A stretch of DNA of 64,000 nucleotides from NCBI GenBank assembly GCA_942491115.1, contig CALNZV010000006.1:248001-312000 (forward strand), in the 5' to 3' direction. The stretch is from CALNZV01 sp942491115 (lineage in GTDB: Bacteria; Desulfobacterota; Desulfobacteria; Desulfobacterales; UBA5852). Shown here piece after piece: positions 25,101-34,458 of this stretch (its first letter is position 1; the number at the start of each line of letters is the position of its first letter). A program made the position numbers and the translations under genes. A model generated the notes under the pieces. That model did no database searches. It worked only from the letters and a program-made list of their open reading frames with translations, and was not told the origin of the DNA.

Positions 25101-25652
25101 TGGTTCCGTCCTTAGACAGTGAAGTCCCGATAAGCGTATCGGGCTAGGTGGATTATCGGCGGTTTTCCAAGAGTCTTAACGGCCGCTTTTTCTATAGACT
25201 GAGCAAATCGTGTGCCATTGATCCGGTTTGATGTGTAACAAACTAAAATAATTATTAATCGGATAAGATTGGCTTGTGGAAAAATATAACGGTTTTGAAA
25301 TATTAAAATCGAACGTCTGACACTTCTGTCAGGAATGGATCGGTTCCTTGACGGTCGGCGCAACCAAACCCGGATATGTCACGTGTTGGCGGCGTTCATC
25401 GGCCAGGCATTCAAGGGCGCCGCCGACCGTTGGTACTGCAAGCCCTCGATCACGCCGCATATGGAAGCCTCCGACGCGCCCCCAGGGGGACTATTTTTGG
25501 GGGTTTTTCCCATTCCGCCGGGGGACAAACGGCTCCCGGGGCTCTGCTACCGAAACAGGCGATAACCATAAGATATCATATATTATTTTGACGTTCAGAA
25601 AAAATGTTTATGACATATTCGGGATAAACGGCCCATCATCAGGAGGCCCTTG
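25101..25652. other. Intergenic region
   Basis: About 550 bases. The part at 25195-25320 is AT-rich and may hold promoters for the divergent small protein (minus) and the gene at 25653 (plus). No gene-like frame was found; the ORFs here are arginine/proline-rich and lack ribosome sites. Confidence 0.4.
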
Positions 25653-26240
25653 ATGTCGACATCCGGGAAAGACCGCCCCGATCATCCTCGATTCCGGGTG
25701 ATCGATGGCGGGCTGCGGCGGGAAATCCGTCTGAGAGGGGTGCGGGTGGTGGCAGCGCCCCAGAGCGCCCAGCCCTTTCCCGTGGATGCACTGGTTCTGG
25801 AGGAGGATACCTATCTGGTACTGTCTGCCGATCCCAAGGCTGTTTCCCCCGTGGTCCATCCGGTCCGACTGATGACGGGCGTTTTTGATTTCTCCCCGGA
25901 GACCCCAGGCTCGGTAGTGGTTCAGGAGTCCCATCCCTTGCGGCTGCTTGCGGTGGTGAACGACGTCGATCAGGACCCCATCTGCAAGGAGACATGGATC
26001 GCCCAAGCCCTGAAAGCGGTTTTTCGGATCGTGGAAGATCGCCGCCTCAATGCCGTTGGTTTTCAAATGCTGGGAACCCACCATGGTCGAATACCCCCTG
26101 TGCGGTCTGCAGAGCTCTTCCTCGATGCCTTCTCCGGTCTACCAGACGGCGCTAGTCTGAAGCGTCTGTGGATCGACGCCCCTGTCCCTCTGAACAGAGA
26201 CATCATTGCTGTGTTGGCCCCGGATCGTCCTTTATCGTGA
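25653..26240 (+). CDS. Uncharacterised protein with a macro-domain-like C-terminal pattern
   Basis: A 195-residue soluble protein. AGGAGG six bases before the ATG decides the start. The C-terminal half (TWIAQALKAVFRIVEDRRLNAVGFQMLGTHHGRIPP followed by a helix and strand) resembles the LGTG-type core of macro domains, which bind ADP-ribose, but the match is weak and the usual second Gly is absent. The N-terminal half has no recognised family. The next gene (26323) starts 82 bases later in the same direction. Confidence 0.6.
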   Translation: MSTSGKDRPDHPRFRVIDGGLRREIRLRGVRVVAAPQSAQPFPVDALVLEEDTYLVLSADPKAVSPVVHPVRLMTGVFDFSPETPGSVVVQESHPLRLLAVVNDVDQDPICKETWIAQALKAVFRIVEDRRLNAVGFQMLGTHHGRIPPVRSAELFLDAFSGLPDGASLKRLWIDAPVPLNRDIIAVLAPDRPLS

Positions 26241-26322
26241 TTCCCGTCGTCGACCGTTGATTCGTCACCGACCTTCCTTATGTTCTGATTTCCAGGCAAC
26301 TCTCCCTTTGAAAGCAGGTAAA

Positions 26323-27423
26323 ATGAGCGATATCGATTATCTGGCGCTTCAGATCAATCACAACTGCGACATCTCTGATGCCCACTACGCCGGCATGTTT
26401 TCGGTGTGCGGGCTGGCGCTTCGGTTCAGGGACCTGTACAAGTGGGAGGTCGATCTGCCCCCGTGGGAGGAGCGGGATACCGCCAGCATTCTGGACTGGA
26501 TCGGGGAGCGGGAGGACCGATGGGTCGGTCTGGGCGATGAGGAGCTATCTGCCCTCAGCTTCGACGGCCAATCCTGGGATCCATTCGACACCCATGGGTT
26601 GAACGAAAGGCTCGAGCCTTTGGGGTATTTCTACGGGGCGGGGTTGGCCCACGGGCTGAAACCCTCCTTTTTTCTGGCCTCGGTTCTCAACACCACTTCC
26701 ATCGAGTCGCTCTCCGTGGTTACGGTCGGCAGGGAACTGGCCAGGGACCTGCTTGCCTTACCGGCTCTTGTCCAGGATCGACGAATCCTGCTTCGTCACC
26801 ACACGGCGCTATCTTTTTTCTGGGATCAGATGGTCTACGTCAACCCATCCGGGCGACCGTTTCTCGTCCACGCCGTGTCGTCACTTGGCGGGACGGATGC
26901 CTCCATGGAATCCCTTCGTCACCACGCCCAGGGGCTCTTTGACGTCCAGCGGGACATTTTCCTTCGGCATGAAATCGGAGAACTCCTTGACACCACCTTT
27001 GACATCGACGTCTGGCGCGAAATCATTGCCGAACACGCCCACACCCCGGTCGAACTGCTGGCCAGGGCCCTGAAAGATCTGCTGGCCGATACCCACCCAT
27101 GCGGAACCCTTCCCCATCTTATCCGCAACCGCAACAAAACGGCTCTCAACCTATACGCCGCTTTCCTTGGGGGGTTGATGAAGCCGATGTTGAAGGAGAT
27201 CGCGGCCGGCTGCGAGACGATGATGCAGTCGGGAACCTGGGGGGAGATCGAGGACGCCGTTCGAACGGGCAGGTCGAAGGCCGTCGAACTGACCCGGCAG
27301 ATGATTGATCTACACCGTGACCGCCGTCGAGGGGGAGACCCCAAGTGGGTCGGCGAGCAGATTCGGAACCGCCTTCTGGCGCCTCTGGTGGCCGCCGGAG
27401 GTACAGGTGTGCTCGATCCCTGA
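26323..27423 (+). CDS. Uncharacterised 366-aa protein (possibly Sfum_1244-like)
   Basis: A 366-residue soluble, largely helical protein without signal peptide. It begins MSDIDYLALQINHNCDISDAHYAGMFSVCGLALR and ends in a charged helical region. The start is ATG 26323; upstream in-frame codons lack a site. It resembles by memory the uncharacterised Sfum_1244 group of sulfate reducers and relatives, but this is not confirmed. No enzymatic motif is visible. It lies between the 195-aa protein and the MOSC gene and is probably in one operon with both. Confidence 0.65.
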   Translation: MSDIDYLALQINHNCDISDAHYAGMFSVCGLALRFRDLYKWEVDLPPWEERDTASILDWIGEREDRWVGLGDEELSALSFDGQSWDPFDTHGLNERLEPLGYFYGAGLAHGLKPSFFLASVLNTTSIESLSVVTVGRELARDLLALPALVQDRRILLRHHTALSFFWDQMVYVNPSGRPFLVHAVSSLGGTDASMESLRHHAQGLFDVQRDIFLRHEIGELLDTTFDIDVWREIIAEHAHTPVELLARALKDLLADTHPCGTLPHLIRNRNKTALNLYAAFLGGLMKPMLKEIAAGCETMMQSGTWGEIEDAVRTGRSKAVELTRQMIDLHRDRRRGGDPKWVGEQIRNRLLAPLVAAGGTGVLDP

Positions 27424-27459
27424 CCGTTTCGCCGCTGTATCCCAAAGGAGAATACCGTG

Positions 27460-27954
27460 ATGAATCACCATCGACCTACCGCCGCACGAATCGTAGCGGT
27501 TTCGATTAGCGAAAAAAAGGGAGAGAAGAAGAAAAACATTCCGGTCGGGCGGCTGATCGAAAACCGGGGTTTGGACCAGGATGCCCATGCCGGGGACTGG
27601 CATCGGCAGGTGAGCCTTCTGGACATGGAGAGTATCGAAAAGATCCGGAATAAAGGAATGACTGTCGGTCCCGGGGATTTTGCCGAAAACATCACCACTA
27701 CCGGCGTGAGGCTCTGGGAACTGCCGATTGGTACCCAAATCCAGTTGGGGGCGGAGGTGCTGGTGTCGGTTACTCAGATCGGCAAGGAGTGTCACAGCCG
27801 GTGCGCCATCTTCCATCAGGTCGGCGATTGTGTGATGCCGAGGGAGGGGATATTCGCCCGGGTGATTTCAGGTGGAGAGATCCAGCCTGGCGATGCGATA
27901 GCGGTACTAGGCCCGGGTGAGCCGGAGGCGTCTGAGCCATCCGCGACCAATTGA
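27460..27954 (+). CDS. MOSC-domain protein
   Basis: A 164-residue MOSC protein (molybdenum cofactor sulfurase C-terminal-like). ATG 27460 (or GTG 27457) follows AAAGGAG. The conserved pieces are AVSISEKKGEKKKNIPVG, LDQDAHAGDWHRQVSLLD, GDFAENITTTG, and the IGKECHSRCAIF box whose Cys is the proposed sulfur carrier. MOSC proteins deliver sulfur to molybdenum or other metal centres or modify Moco. Stand-alone MOSC proteins are common in sulfate reducers with many molybdo-enzymes. Confidence 0.88.
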   Translation: MNHHRPTAARIVAVSISEKKGEKKKNIPVGRLIENRGLDQDAHAGDWHRQVSLLDMESIEKIRNKGMTVGPGDFAENITTTGVRLWELPIGTQIQLGAEVLVSVTQIGKECHSRCAIFHQVGDCVMPREGIFARVISGGEIQPGDAIAVLGPGEPEASEPSATN

Positions 27955-28114
27955 CAGGCGGTGGGTGATATCGCGACCCTGAAGTCGCCTTAAACCCACC
28001 TGGCGGCTATCCGTGACGGCTGCATCTACGATCGTCGCCAGCGGAACATGGCGTTCCATCTGACCCCTTGCGGGGCTGTCTGGCTGGGAGTTTCGGATGC
28101 CCACCCCGAAAAAC

Positions 28115-28339
28115 CTATCCCAAATACAGCGCCAGTTTTCTCTTTTCCACCTTCGTGGATTCGGCGATTATAGACCAACCGATCCCCTTTCCGAACCCAT
28201 CCATGCGAAGGTGAACCAGGGGGTGAAGGGGGTGTCGTCCCGGCATATACAGCGGGTAAAAGATGCGCATCCTCAATAGGGCGTCGATTACGCTGGAGGA
28301 CAGCCGGTTCTTTTCTTCCCTCTCGGCATAACTTTCCAT
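28115..28339 (-). CDS. Small protein (74 aa)
   Basis: A 74-codon frame with AAAGGCG before the ATG. The product is rich in basic and aromatic residues (RMRIFYPLYMPGRHPLHPLVHLRMDG) with no membrane span. Codon use resembles the neighbours. It lies directly below the EamA gene and may share its transcript. No family recognised; could be a chance frame. Confidence 0.4.
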   Translation of the reverse strand: MESYAEREEKNRLSSSVIDALLRMRIFYPLYMPGRHPLHPLVHLRMDGFGKGIGWSIIAESTKVEKRKLALYLG

Positions 28340-28367
28340 CGCGCCTTTGGTGCCGTTGCTGGCTGGT

Positions 28368-29234
28368 CTAACTGTTGAGAAGACCCACGGCGGCCAGCCC
28401 CATCGCCATTCCGGCCCATTGCCTGGCGTTCAGTCGCTCCCGAAACAATACGGCCGCCGCAAGAGCACTCAATACAACCACTCCGATGCTGTAGGTCGGA
28501 AACACCACCGAACTTTCCCATCGATCCAGACTCAATAGGCGGGTGAGGGAAAACAGGGCGCTGTAGTTGCAAATCCCCAGAAGCAGTCCGGCCAAGGCTT
28601 GTCTCAGATGGAGCGGGCTCTTCATCGGACGGCGGCAGAAACCGAAAATACCAAGGCTAACCACCAGGGCGAAGAAAAAAGCCGACATCACATAGGTATT
28701 GTGCTGATGGAGACCGAGGTGGAAATGCTGCACGTATTTCAGCAGGCTGAAATGAAAGCCGAAGGCCAGAAAGACGACGACCGGAAGTCCAATCCGGCGC
28801 AAAGACCGCCCGGATGCAAGGCCTCCGGGTTGAATTGAAAACAGGAAGAGAGAGACCCCGGCAGCTGCCAACCCCGATGCCTTCGAGAGCCCCAACCGAT
28901 CTCCATAGAGAACCACACCCAGAATCACCGGAATCGCTACGGAGAGCCGGCTGGCCAGCGCGGCGGCGGCAACCCCCGCCGTGCGGGCGGTGTGGCCGAG
29001 AAGATAGAAATTCCCGGCCAGACAAATCCCCTGGAGTGCGGAGAACCACCACCAGGGTTTGGGATGGAAGGCCGTCGCCCCCTCGCCCCTGCCGGTCAGA
29101 AAGAGGCCTAAAAGCACACAGACCAGATAGTTGACGGGCACCGCCCGGACCATCTTGACCCGCCAGTCCCCGAACGCTTTGAAGATGAGCGGAAGACTGG
29201 CCGAGAAGAAAATGCTCGACAGCAGATAGATCAT
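28368..29234 (-). CDS. EamA/DMT-family transporter
   Basis: A 288-residue protein starting at ATG 29234; the 67-codon extension upstream is a hydrophilic shadow. About ten transmembrane helices, with an EamA layout in which repeat 1 contains AALASRLSVAIPVILGVVLYGDRLG and repeat 2 contains VVFPTYSIGVVVLSALAAAVLFRERL. These two sites mark the helix-end loops typical of the family. A drug/metabolite exporter or importer; the substrate is unknown. Confidence 0.82.
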   Translation of the reverse strand: MIYLLSSIFFSASLPLIFKAFGDWRVKMVRAVPVNYLVCVLLGLFLTGRGEGATAFHPKPWWWFSALQGICLAGNFYLLGHTARTAGVAAAALASRLSVAIPVILGVVLYGDRLGLSKASGLAAAGVSLFLFSIQPGGLASGRSLRRIGLPVVVFLAFGFHFSLLKYVQHFHLGLHQHNTYVMSAFFFALVVSLGIFGFCRRPMKSPLHLRQALAGLLLGICNYSALFSLTRLLSLDRWESSVVFPTYSIGVVVLSALAAAVLFRERLNARQWAGMAMGLAAVGLLNS

Positions 29235-29643
29235 GTGGGGGCGTCTCCGTGAGCGGTGCCGGAAATGGTAGACCATTGCAACCGTCGGAGCGTATTGAAT
29301 ATCCGATGGGAACGGTGGTGTCCAGAGTCCACGGCGTGTTGTTCGGATCTGTCTGGACTGATTCTCGACTTCCTGAAAGAACTGGGGCTGATCGCGACGA
29401 GCCGCACAGCCTCGGTGTCCTTCTCCGGGAGGCATCGACAGTTCAGCGTCCGGCGTCCGACCCCCCCGGGTGCTTTAGATCTATCGGCTTTGTTTCCTTA
29501 AGATCGATCCGGAAGCCGCCGAAGAAAGGACCTGCCGACTTGAGTGCGCCGATGTCACCCCAAAGATCACCCCCGGGAGTCTTTTTGATGACAAAAGGAA
29601 AGAAAAGGGGAACCTAACCTATCGATTAGATTCCCCTTTATAG
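29235..29643. other. Intergenic region
   Basis: About 410 bases between the EamA gene and tRNA-Trp, holding the tRNA terminator (29604-29639). The open frames here have poor amino acid composition and no ribosome sites. The EamA promoter should lie in this stretch. Confidence 0.5.
29604..29639 (-). terminator. Rho-independent terminator of tRNA-Trp
   Basis: On the minus strand GGGGAATCTAA and TTAGGTTCCCC form an 11-pair stem (one G-T pair) followed by TTTTCTTT. It begins right after the tRNA CCA end, in the same direction. Confidence 0.85.
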
Positions 29644-29720
29644 TGGCAGGCCAGGAGGGACTCGAACCCCCAACATTCGGATTTGGAGTCCGACGCTCTA
29701 CCAATTCGAGCTACTGGCCT
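29644..29720 (-). tRNA. tRNA-Trp (anticodon CCA)
   Basis: Cloverleaf on the minus strand: acceptor AGGCCAG/CTGGCCT, D arm GCTC...GAGC, anticodon stem-loop TCGGA-CTCCAAA-TCCGA with anticodon CCA, T arm with GGTTCGAGTCC, discriminator G and encoded CCA. The anticodon and G73 identify it as Trp. It stands alone rather than ahead of secE/nusG. Confidence 0.96.
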
Positions 29721-30050
29721 GTATGTCCTGCAATTCCCCGAAAAACGGCCGATTGAAGAACCTGCTGCCATTTTCCTGAAGGATCACCTCATACACCATG
29801 TGAGCGTCTCTATCAACCCCCTTGTGGGATTTCTGATCGATCGCCCTTTATCCCTTTCTGATAGCCCCTGTCAAAATCAGGCGATTTCTGGGGAGATCTG
29901 AAAAAGACTTGCTGAAGGCTTTGGTTGATCCCGAGGCAAAAGCATGGTTTATTAGTCGAGTTTACTGGCTCAGGGCCTCCAAAACCGATTCTCGACAACC
30001 ATTAAATCCGGCGCCCCTGGGGTGCCGATCATCAGCCATCGGATCCTTTG
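29721..30050. other. Intergenic region
   Basis: About 330 bases with no gene. It should carry the tRNA-Trp promoter (minus) and that of the pqi operon (plus), but no convincing consensus pair was seen. Confidence 0.4.
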
Positions 30051-30659
30051 ATGATGTCCTCGACCCTGATTGCCTGCCATGAATGTGATTTGGTTCACCG
30101 TCTTCCCGAATCTTTCGACAGGGGCGTCGCCCGATGCACCCGCTGCGGGTCGGTGCTGGTGCGCCGAAAAAAAGATGCGGTCAACCGAACCGTCGCCATG
30201 GCCATCACCGGGCTGATTCTTTTTATCGCGGCCAACGCCTTTTCCTTCCTCACCTTCAAGATGGAGGCCGATTATCAGGAAACCACTCTCCTGACCGGTA
30301 TTGTGCTTCTCTATCGGCAGGGGCTGTGGGGGCTTTCTTTGCTGGTCTTCTTCACCACGATTTTTGCGCCTCTTGTGCAGATTGCCGGTATGCTCTACGT
30401 AATGGTTCCTCTCCAGGCGGGACGCCGAGCCCCGGCCGCCATGTGGGTGCTCAGGAATATCCGACAATTCCAGCCCTGGGGGATGATGGAAGTCTACATG
30501 CTGGGGATTCTGGTATCCTTGGCCAAACTGGCAAAAATGGCAACGATCGTCCCGGGTATCGCCGTTTTTGCGTTTATGGCCCTGATTTTCACACTGGCCG
30601 CCATGATGGCGGTCTATGACCCCCACCAGATTTGGGCGGACATCGAGAGGCTATCTTGA
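30051..30659 (+). CDS. pqiA: PqiA-family membrane protein (first of two)
   Basis: A 202-residue protein. The N-terminus has a zinc-ribbon-like pair of motifs, CHECD and CTRCG, followed by four transmembrane helices, the half-PqiA layout. E. coli PqiA carries two such modules in one chain; here they are split into two genes. PqiA is the inner-membrane partner of the PqiB MCE tunnel that moves lipids across the periplasm. ATG 30051 or 30054 are possible starts. It overlaps the next gene's TTG start. Confidence 0.87.
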   Translation: MMSSTLIACHECDLVHRLPESFDRGVARCTRCGSVLVRRKKDAVNRTVAMAITGLILFIAANAFSFLTFKMEADYQETTLLTGIVLLYRQGLWGLSLLVFFTTIFAPLVQIAGMLYVMVPLQAGRRAPAAMWVLRNIRQFQPWGMMEVYMLGILVSLAKLAKMATIVPGIAVFAFMALIFTLAAMMAVYDPHQIWADIERLS

Positions 30660-31291
30660 CGGTCGAGGGATTGACTGCCAAAGAGATGGGGTTGATGAAC
30701 TGCCACACTTGCGGGCTGCTGGTCAGCCCCGGCACTGCAAGACACGTGGTATGCCCCCGCTGCGGCCAGACCCTGCACTGGAGAAAGCCCGACAGCATAT
30801 CCCGCACCTTTGCCCTTTTGATTGCGGCGATCATTCTCTATATTCCCGCCAACCTCCTGCCGGTGACGGTGACCTCCTCTCTGGGACACAACCAGTCCGA
30901 CACCATCATGAGCGGGGTCATTTATTTCGTCAAATCCGGCTCCTGGCCAATCGCTCTGGTCATTTTTGTGGCCAGTATCTGTGTGCCCATGCTGAAGCTG
31001 GTGATTCTTTGCTATCTTCTTATTTCGGTGAAGCGGGGTTCAAAACGGCGCCCAAGGGAGCGAACGCTGCTCTACCGGATTACGGAGATTATCGGACGGT
31101 GGTCCATGGTCGATGTGTTCGTCGTGACGATCCTGGTGGCCCTGGTCCGGCTGGGCGCCTTGGCCACCATCGAGGCAGGCCTGGGGGCCGTATTCTTCGC
31201 TTCCGTGGTGGTGCTGACCATGCTGGCCGCCATGAGTTTCGATTCCAGATTGATATGGGACCATATGGAGGAGTCAAGGAATGAGTCATGA
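30656..31291 (+). CDS. pqiA: PqiA-family membrane protein (second of two)
   Basis: A 211-residue protein. The likely start is TTG 30656, which overlaps the previous stop (TTGA) and has GAGAGG 5 bases upstream; ATG 30683 is an alternative. CHTCG and CPRCG form the metal-ribbon motif, followed by four transmembrane helices. With the preceding gene it reconstitutes the two-module PqiA. The 3' end overlaps pqiB by 11 bases, so translation is coupled. Confidence 0.87.
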   Translation: MTVEGLTAKEMGLMNCHTCGLLVSPGTARHVVCPRCGQTLHWRKPDSISRTFALLIAAIILYIPANLLPVTVTSSLGHNQSDTIMSGVIYFVKSGSWPIALVIFVASICVPMLKLVILCYLLISVKRGSKRRPRERTLLYRITEIIGRWSMVDVFVVTILVALVRLGALATIEAGLGAVFFASVVVLTMLAAMSFDSRLIWDHMEESRNES

Positions 31292-32933
31292 CCCGTTGCC
31301 AAACGAGCCCCCCGAGGCGGTCGTCCAGAAGCGGAGAACCTTTTCTGTTGTATGGCTGATCCCTCTGGTGGCGGCCCTGGTGGGGGCTTGGTTGGTGGTC
31401 AAGGCGATTCAGGAAAAAGGCCCTGAGATTACCATCACTTTCAAGACCGCCGAAGGCCTCCAGGCCGGAAAAACCAAAATTCAGTACAAGAATGTGGAGG
31501 TCGGTCAGGTGACGAGAATCGATCTGAGCGAAGACCTCTACCATGTGATCGTGACGGCGGCGATGGAGCCGGGCGCTGCTCCCTATCTGACGGAAAACGC
31601 CCGGTTTTGGGTGGTAAGAGCCCGATTGGGATTCGGTGAGGTGTCTGGGCTGGGAACCCTTTTTTCCGGAGCCTACATTGCCATGGATCCCGGAAAAGAA
31701 GGCAAATCAAACAAGCACTTCGAGGGGATGGAAGCACCGCCCGTGGTGGATGTCAGCATTCCCGGCAGCCACTTCAACCTTCGGGCCGACAATCTGGGAT
31801 CCATTGACGTGGGAGCGCCGGTCTATTTTCGTCGCATCCCGGTGGGGAGAGTGGAAAACTACCAACTTGCGGACGATGGCACCTCAATCGATATCGGGGT
31901 GTTCGTGGAGGCCCCCCACGACAAACGGGTGCAAAAGAACACTCGCTTTTACAACGCCGGCGGCGTCGATGTGACCGTGGGTGTCGATGGCATTCAGGTC
32001 AACACCGAAGCCCTGGCCTCGGTACTGATGGGGGGACTTGCCTTCGAAACGCCCACGAACCTGGAGCCCGGCGGGACCGTCGACAAAAATCATGTTTTTG
32101 ATCTCTACCCCAATCGACAAAGTATCAACGAACCCCGCTATACCCGGAAAAACTATTATCTTCTCTATTTCGACGAGACGGTGAGAGGGCTTGCGCCCGG
32201 CGCCCCCGTCGAGTTCCGGGGGATTCCCATCGGCGAAGTGATGGACATCAAGCTTGAGTTCGATATCGACCAGGTCTCGGCGCGGATTCCGGTTCTCATC
32301 GAAATCCAGCCGGACCGGCTAACCGTGGTGGGTAGCGACAATTACGACGATGAAAAAGTGAACGAACTTCTGGTCGCAAAAGGATTGAGGGCCCAACTTA
32401 AAACTGGCAGTCTTGTGACCGGCAAATTGTTAATCAACCTCGATTTCTTTCCAAATGCCGATCCGGCCGAGATCGATTTCAGCGACCGCTACCCCGTTTT
32501 GCCCACGGTGCCGACGCCAATCACCGAATTCACGGCCAGCATCTCCCGTTTCTTTGACCGGATCGAGGCGCTTCCTATCGAAGAAATCGGAGACAAACTG
32601 AGAGCAGCCGCCGACGGTGTCGAACGTCTGGTCAGCTCCGGCGAACTTCAGGAGGCCGCCCAAGCCCTCAAGGGCACCCTTGAAGGCGCCCAGGAGGTCA
32701 CACAACTGATCAACAGCGAACTGGGTCCGACCATCAACAACACGATGGTCAAGATGACGGATTCCCTTGAGCAGATGGAGGCGTTGCTTCGGCCGGAAGC
32801 GCCGATCCAGCAGGAACTGTTGAGAGCCTCGAGTGAAATGGCCGCCGCTGCCCGGGCGATTCGGCAGCTGGCCGACTACCTTGAACGCCACCCGGAATCA
32901 CTGCTCCGAGGAAAGGATGAGAGTAAACAATGA
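31281..32933 (+). CDS. pqiB: PqiB, MCE-domain lipid-transport protein
   Basis: A 550-residue protein with one N-terminal transmembrane helix (VVWLIPLVAALVGAWLVVKAI, residues 23-43) and three MCE domains, each opening like EITITFKTAEGLQAGKTKIQYKNVEVG; the third repeats this as GLAPGAPVEFRGIPIGEV. A C-terminal helical region (about residues 430-545) probably forms the needle-like coiled coil that spans the periplasm. The arrangement equals E. coli PqiB. It is framed by pqiA genes upstream and pqiC downstream, overlapping both. Confidence 0.93.
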   Translation: MSHDPLPNEPPEAVVQKRRTFSVVWLIPLVAALVGAWLVVKAIQEKGPEITITFKTAEGLQAGKTKIQYKNVEVGQVTRIDLSEDLYHVIVTAAMEPGAAPYLTENARFWVVRARLGFGEVSGLGTLFSGAYIAMDPGKEGKSNKHFEGMEAPPVVDVSIPGSHFNLRADNLGSIDVGAPVYFRRIPVGRVENYQLADDGTSIDIGVFVEAPHDKRVQKNTRFYNAGGVDVTVGVDGIQVNTEALASVLMGGLAFETPTNLEPGGTVDKNHVFDLYPNRQSINEPRYTRKNYYLLYFDETVRGLAPGAPVEFRGIPIGEVMDIKLEFDIDQVSARIPVLIEIQPDRLTVVGSDNYDDEKVNELLVAKGLRAQLKTGSLVTGKLLINLDFFPNADPAEIDFSDRYPVLPTVPTPITEFTASISRFFDRIEALPIEEIGDKLRAAADGVERLVSSGELQEAAQALKGTLEGAQEVTQLINSELGPTINNTMVKMTDSLEQMEALLRPEAPIQQELLRASSEMAAAARAIRQLADYLERHPESLLRGKDESKQ

Positions 32934-33541
32934 GAAAACAACGGATGTGGATGCTGGGGGTGTTGCCGGTCTTGCTGGCGGCGACGGTGATGTCCGGCTG
33001 TTTCGGAAAAAGTCAGCGCTCCACCTTCTATCAGTTAAGTCCCGAAGTATCTGACTCGCCAGCCGCGAGAGCACTTCCGGAGACGGTTGTCGTCGTGGGC
33101 TTGGGCCCCGTCCGTATGCCAGATACCTTGGACCGTTCCAACATCGTGACCCGGACGGACGCCAATCGGCTAGATATTTCCGAGTATCACCGGTGGGCGG
33201 GAAATCTGAGGGAAATATTTCCCAGGGTGATGGGAGAGAATTTGGCGCAAATCCTTTTACCCACGCCTGTCGTTGTGTATCCCTGGGCCGGGATGGCCGT
33301 GCCGTCACACCGGGTTGCGCTGGATGTCATCCGGTTCGACGGGGTTCGGGGTGATCGGATCGTTTTGATGGCCAATTGGTCCATTTCGGGACCGGAGGGC
33401 AGCGGCTCCCCTCGGATTGGACGAAGCCGCGTGGAGGAGCCCATTGCCTCAGCAAGCTATGACGACTACGTTGTCGCCCAGAGTCGCGCGCTGGCAACCC
33501 TCAGCCAAGAGATCGCCGCCGCCTTAGTCGCCGCCTTTTAA
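32930..33541 (+). CDS. pqiC: PqiC, outer-membrane lipoprotein of the Pqi system
   Basis: A 203-residue lipoprotein (signal peptide ending VMSGC, lipid-modified Cys at residue 24). The body matches the ABC-type transport auxiliary lipoprotein / DUF330 pattern: STFYQLSPE..., GLGPVRMPDTLDRSNIVTR, EYHRWAGNL, and the closing ...RALATLSQEIA. It is the outer-membrane partner of PqiB. ATG overlaps pqiB's stop by four bases. Confidence 0.9.
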   Translation: MRKQRMWMLGVLPVLLAATVMSGCFGKSQRSTFYQLSPEVSDSPAARALPETVVVVGLGPVRMPDTLDRSNIVTRTDANRLDISEYHRWAGNLREIFPRVMGENLAQILLPTPVVVYPWAGMAVPSHRVALDVIRFDGVRGDRIVLMANWSISGPEGSGSPRIGRSRVEEPIASASYDDYVVAQSRALATLSQEIAAALVAAF

Positions 33542-33769
33542 GGAACACGGCTGCCCCGTTTTGATCTCTGGATGGAAAAGGACCCGTTTTCGATTTTCCA
33601 GTGGGGGGAAAGAGGGTATTTCGGCCGGCGTTGCAGCGGAAGGGCGGTTCGAACTCGCTGGCCGACCAGGAGATTGGTGGCGTCGAAATGAACGGCGCCG
33701 GAAAACGGGCCTGCCCGAGCACAGGGGCATCGCTTTCCGGCACCGAATCCTGGACCAGATCGTCCCGAT

Positions 33770-34264
33770 CTAATCGACCTTGAAGAAAACCTGCTTTTTG
33801 GCATGACACACCGGACACTCGTCCGGTGCTTCGCCCTCGACAGTGTATCCGCAGACGTTGCAGACGTAGATGTCTGTTTCTTCCAGATCTCCCATCTTCT
33901 CCATGGCCTTGGAATAGAGGGCGGCGTGGACTTTTTCAACTTCGTTGGCGTAGGTGAACGTGCGTTCAGCCTGGCTGTTGCCCTCTGATTTGGCGGCTTC
34001 GATCATCGGCGGGTACATGGATTCAAATTCGAAGGTTTCCCCGCCAATGGCCTCCTTCAGGTTTTCTGTCGTCGATCCGACCCCTTTCAGGACGCGAAGG
34101 TGGGAATGGGCGTGGACGGTCTCGGCTGCGGCGGTGGCCCGGAACAGCTTCGCGACCTGTTTGTACCCTTCGCGATCGGCCTTTTCGGCGAATGCCAGGT
34201 ATTTACGGTTGGCCTGGGACTCTCCGGCAAAGGCTTCCTTTAGGTTCGCTTCGGTCTGACTCAT
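33770..34264 (-). CDS. rbr: Rubrerythrin
   Basis: A 164-residue rubrerythrin. The diiron four-helix bundle is visible as NLKEAFAGESQANRKYLAFAEKAD (Glu ligands), ETVHAHSHLRVL (E-x-x-H) and ANEVEKVHAALY (E-x-x-H), followed by a C-terminal rubredoxin domain with CNVCGYT and CPVCHAKK. It reduces hydrogen peroxide with NADH through rubredoxin and is a main peroxide defence of anaerobes. GGAG lies upstream of the ATG. A PerR-type regulator lies upstream and may control it. Confidence 0.95.
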   Translation of the reverse strand: MSQTEANLKEAFAGESQANRKYLAFAEKADREGYKQVAKLFRATAAAETVHAHSHLRVLKGVGSTTENLKEAIGGETFEFESMYPPMIEAAKSEGNSQAERTFTYANEVEKVHAALYSKAMEKMGDLEETDIYVCNVCGYTVEGEAPDECPVCHAKKQVFFKVD

Positions 34265-34458
34265 GGGTTGTCTCCTTTCAAAAGGTTAGTGGTGTTTATC
34301 GGATGGAACCGAATAGGGTTGGTTATCAGCCGCTGCCGGTTGGTGGTCGGGCCATGGCTGAGGATGCTTCGACGGACAAGAATCTCCTAATGGATTCGAT
34401 GGCCGAGTAAAAAGATCGGGGACGTTCCATTTCGGCCGATGGTTTCCGAATAAGAGCA

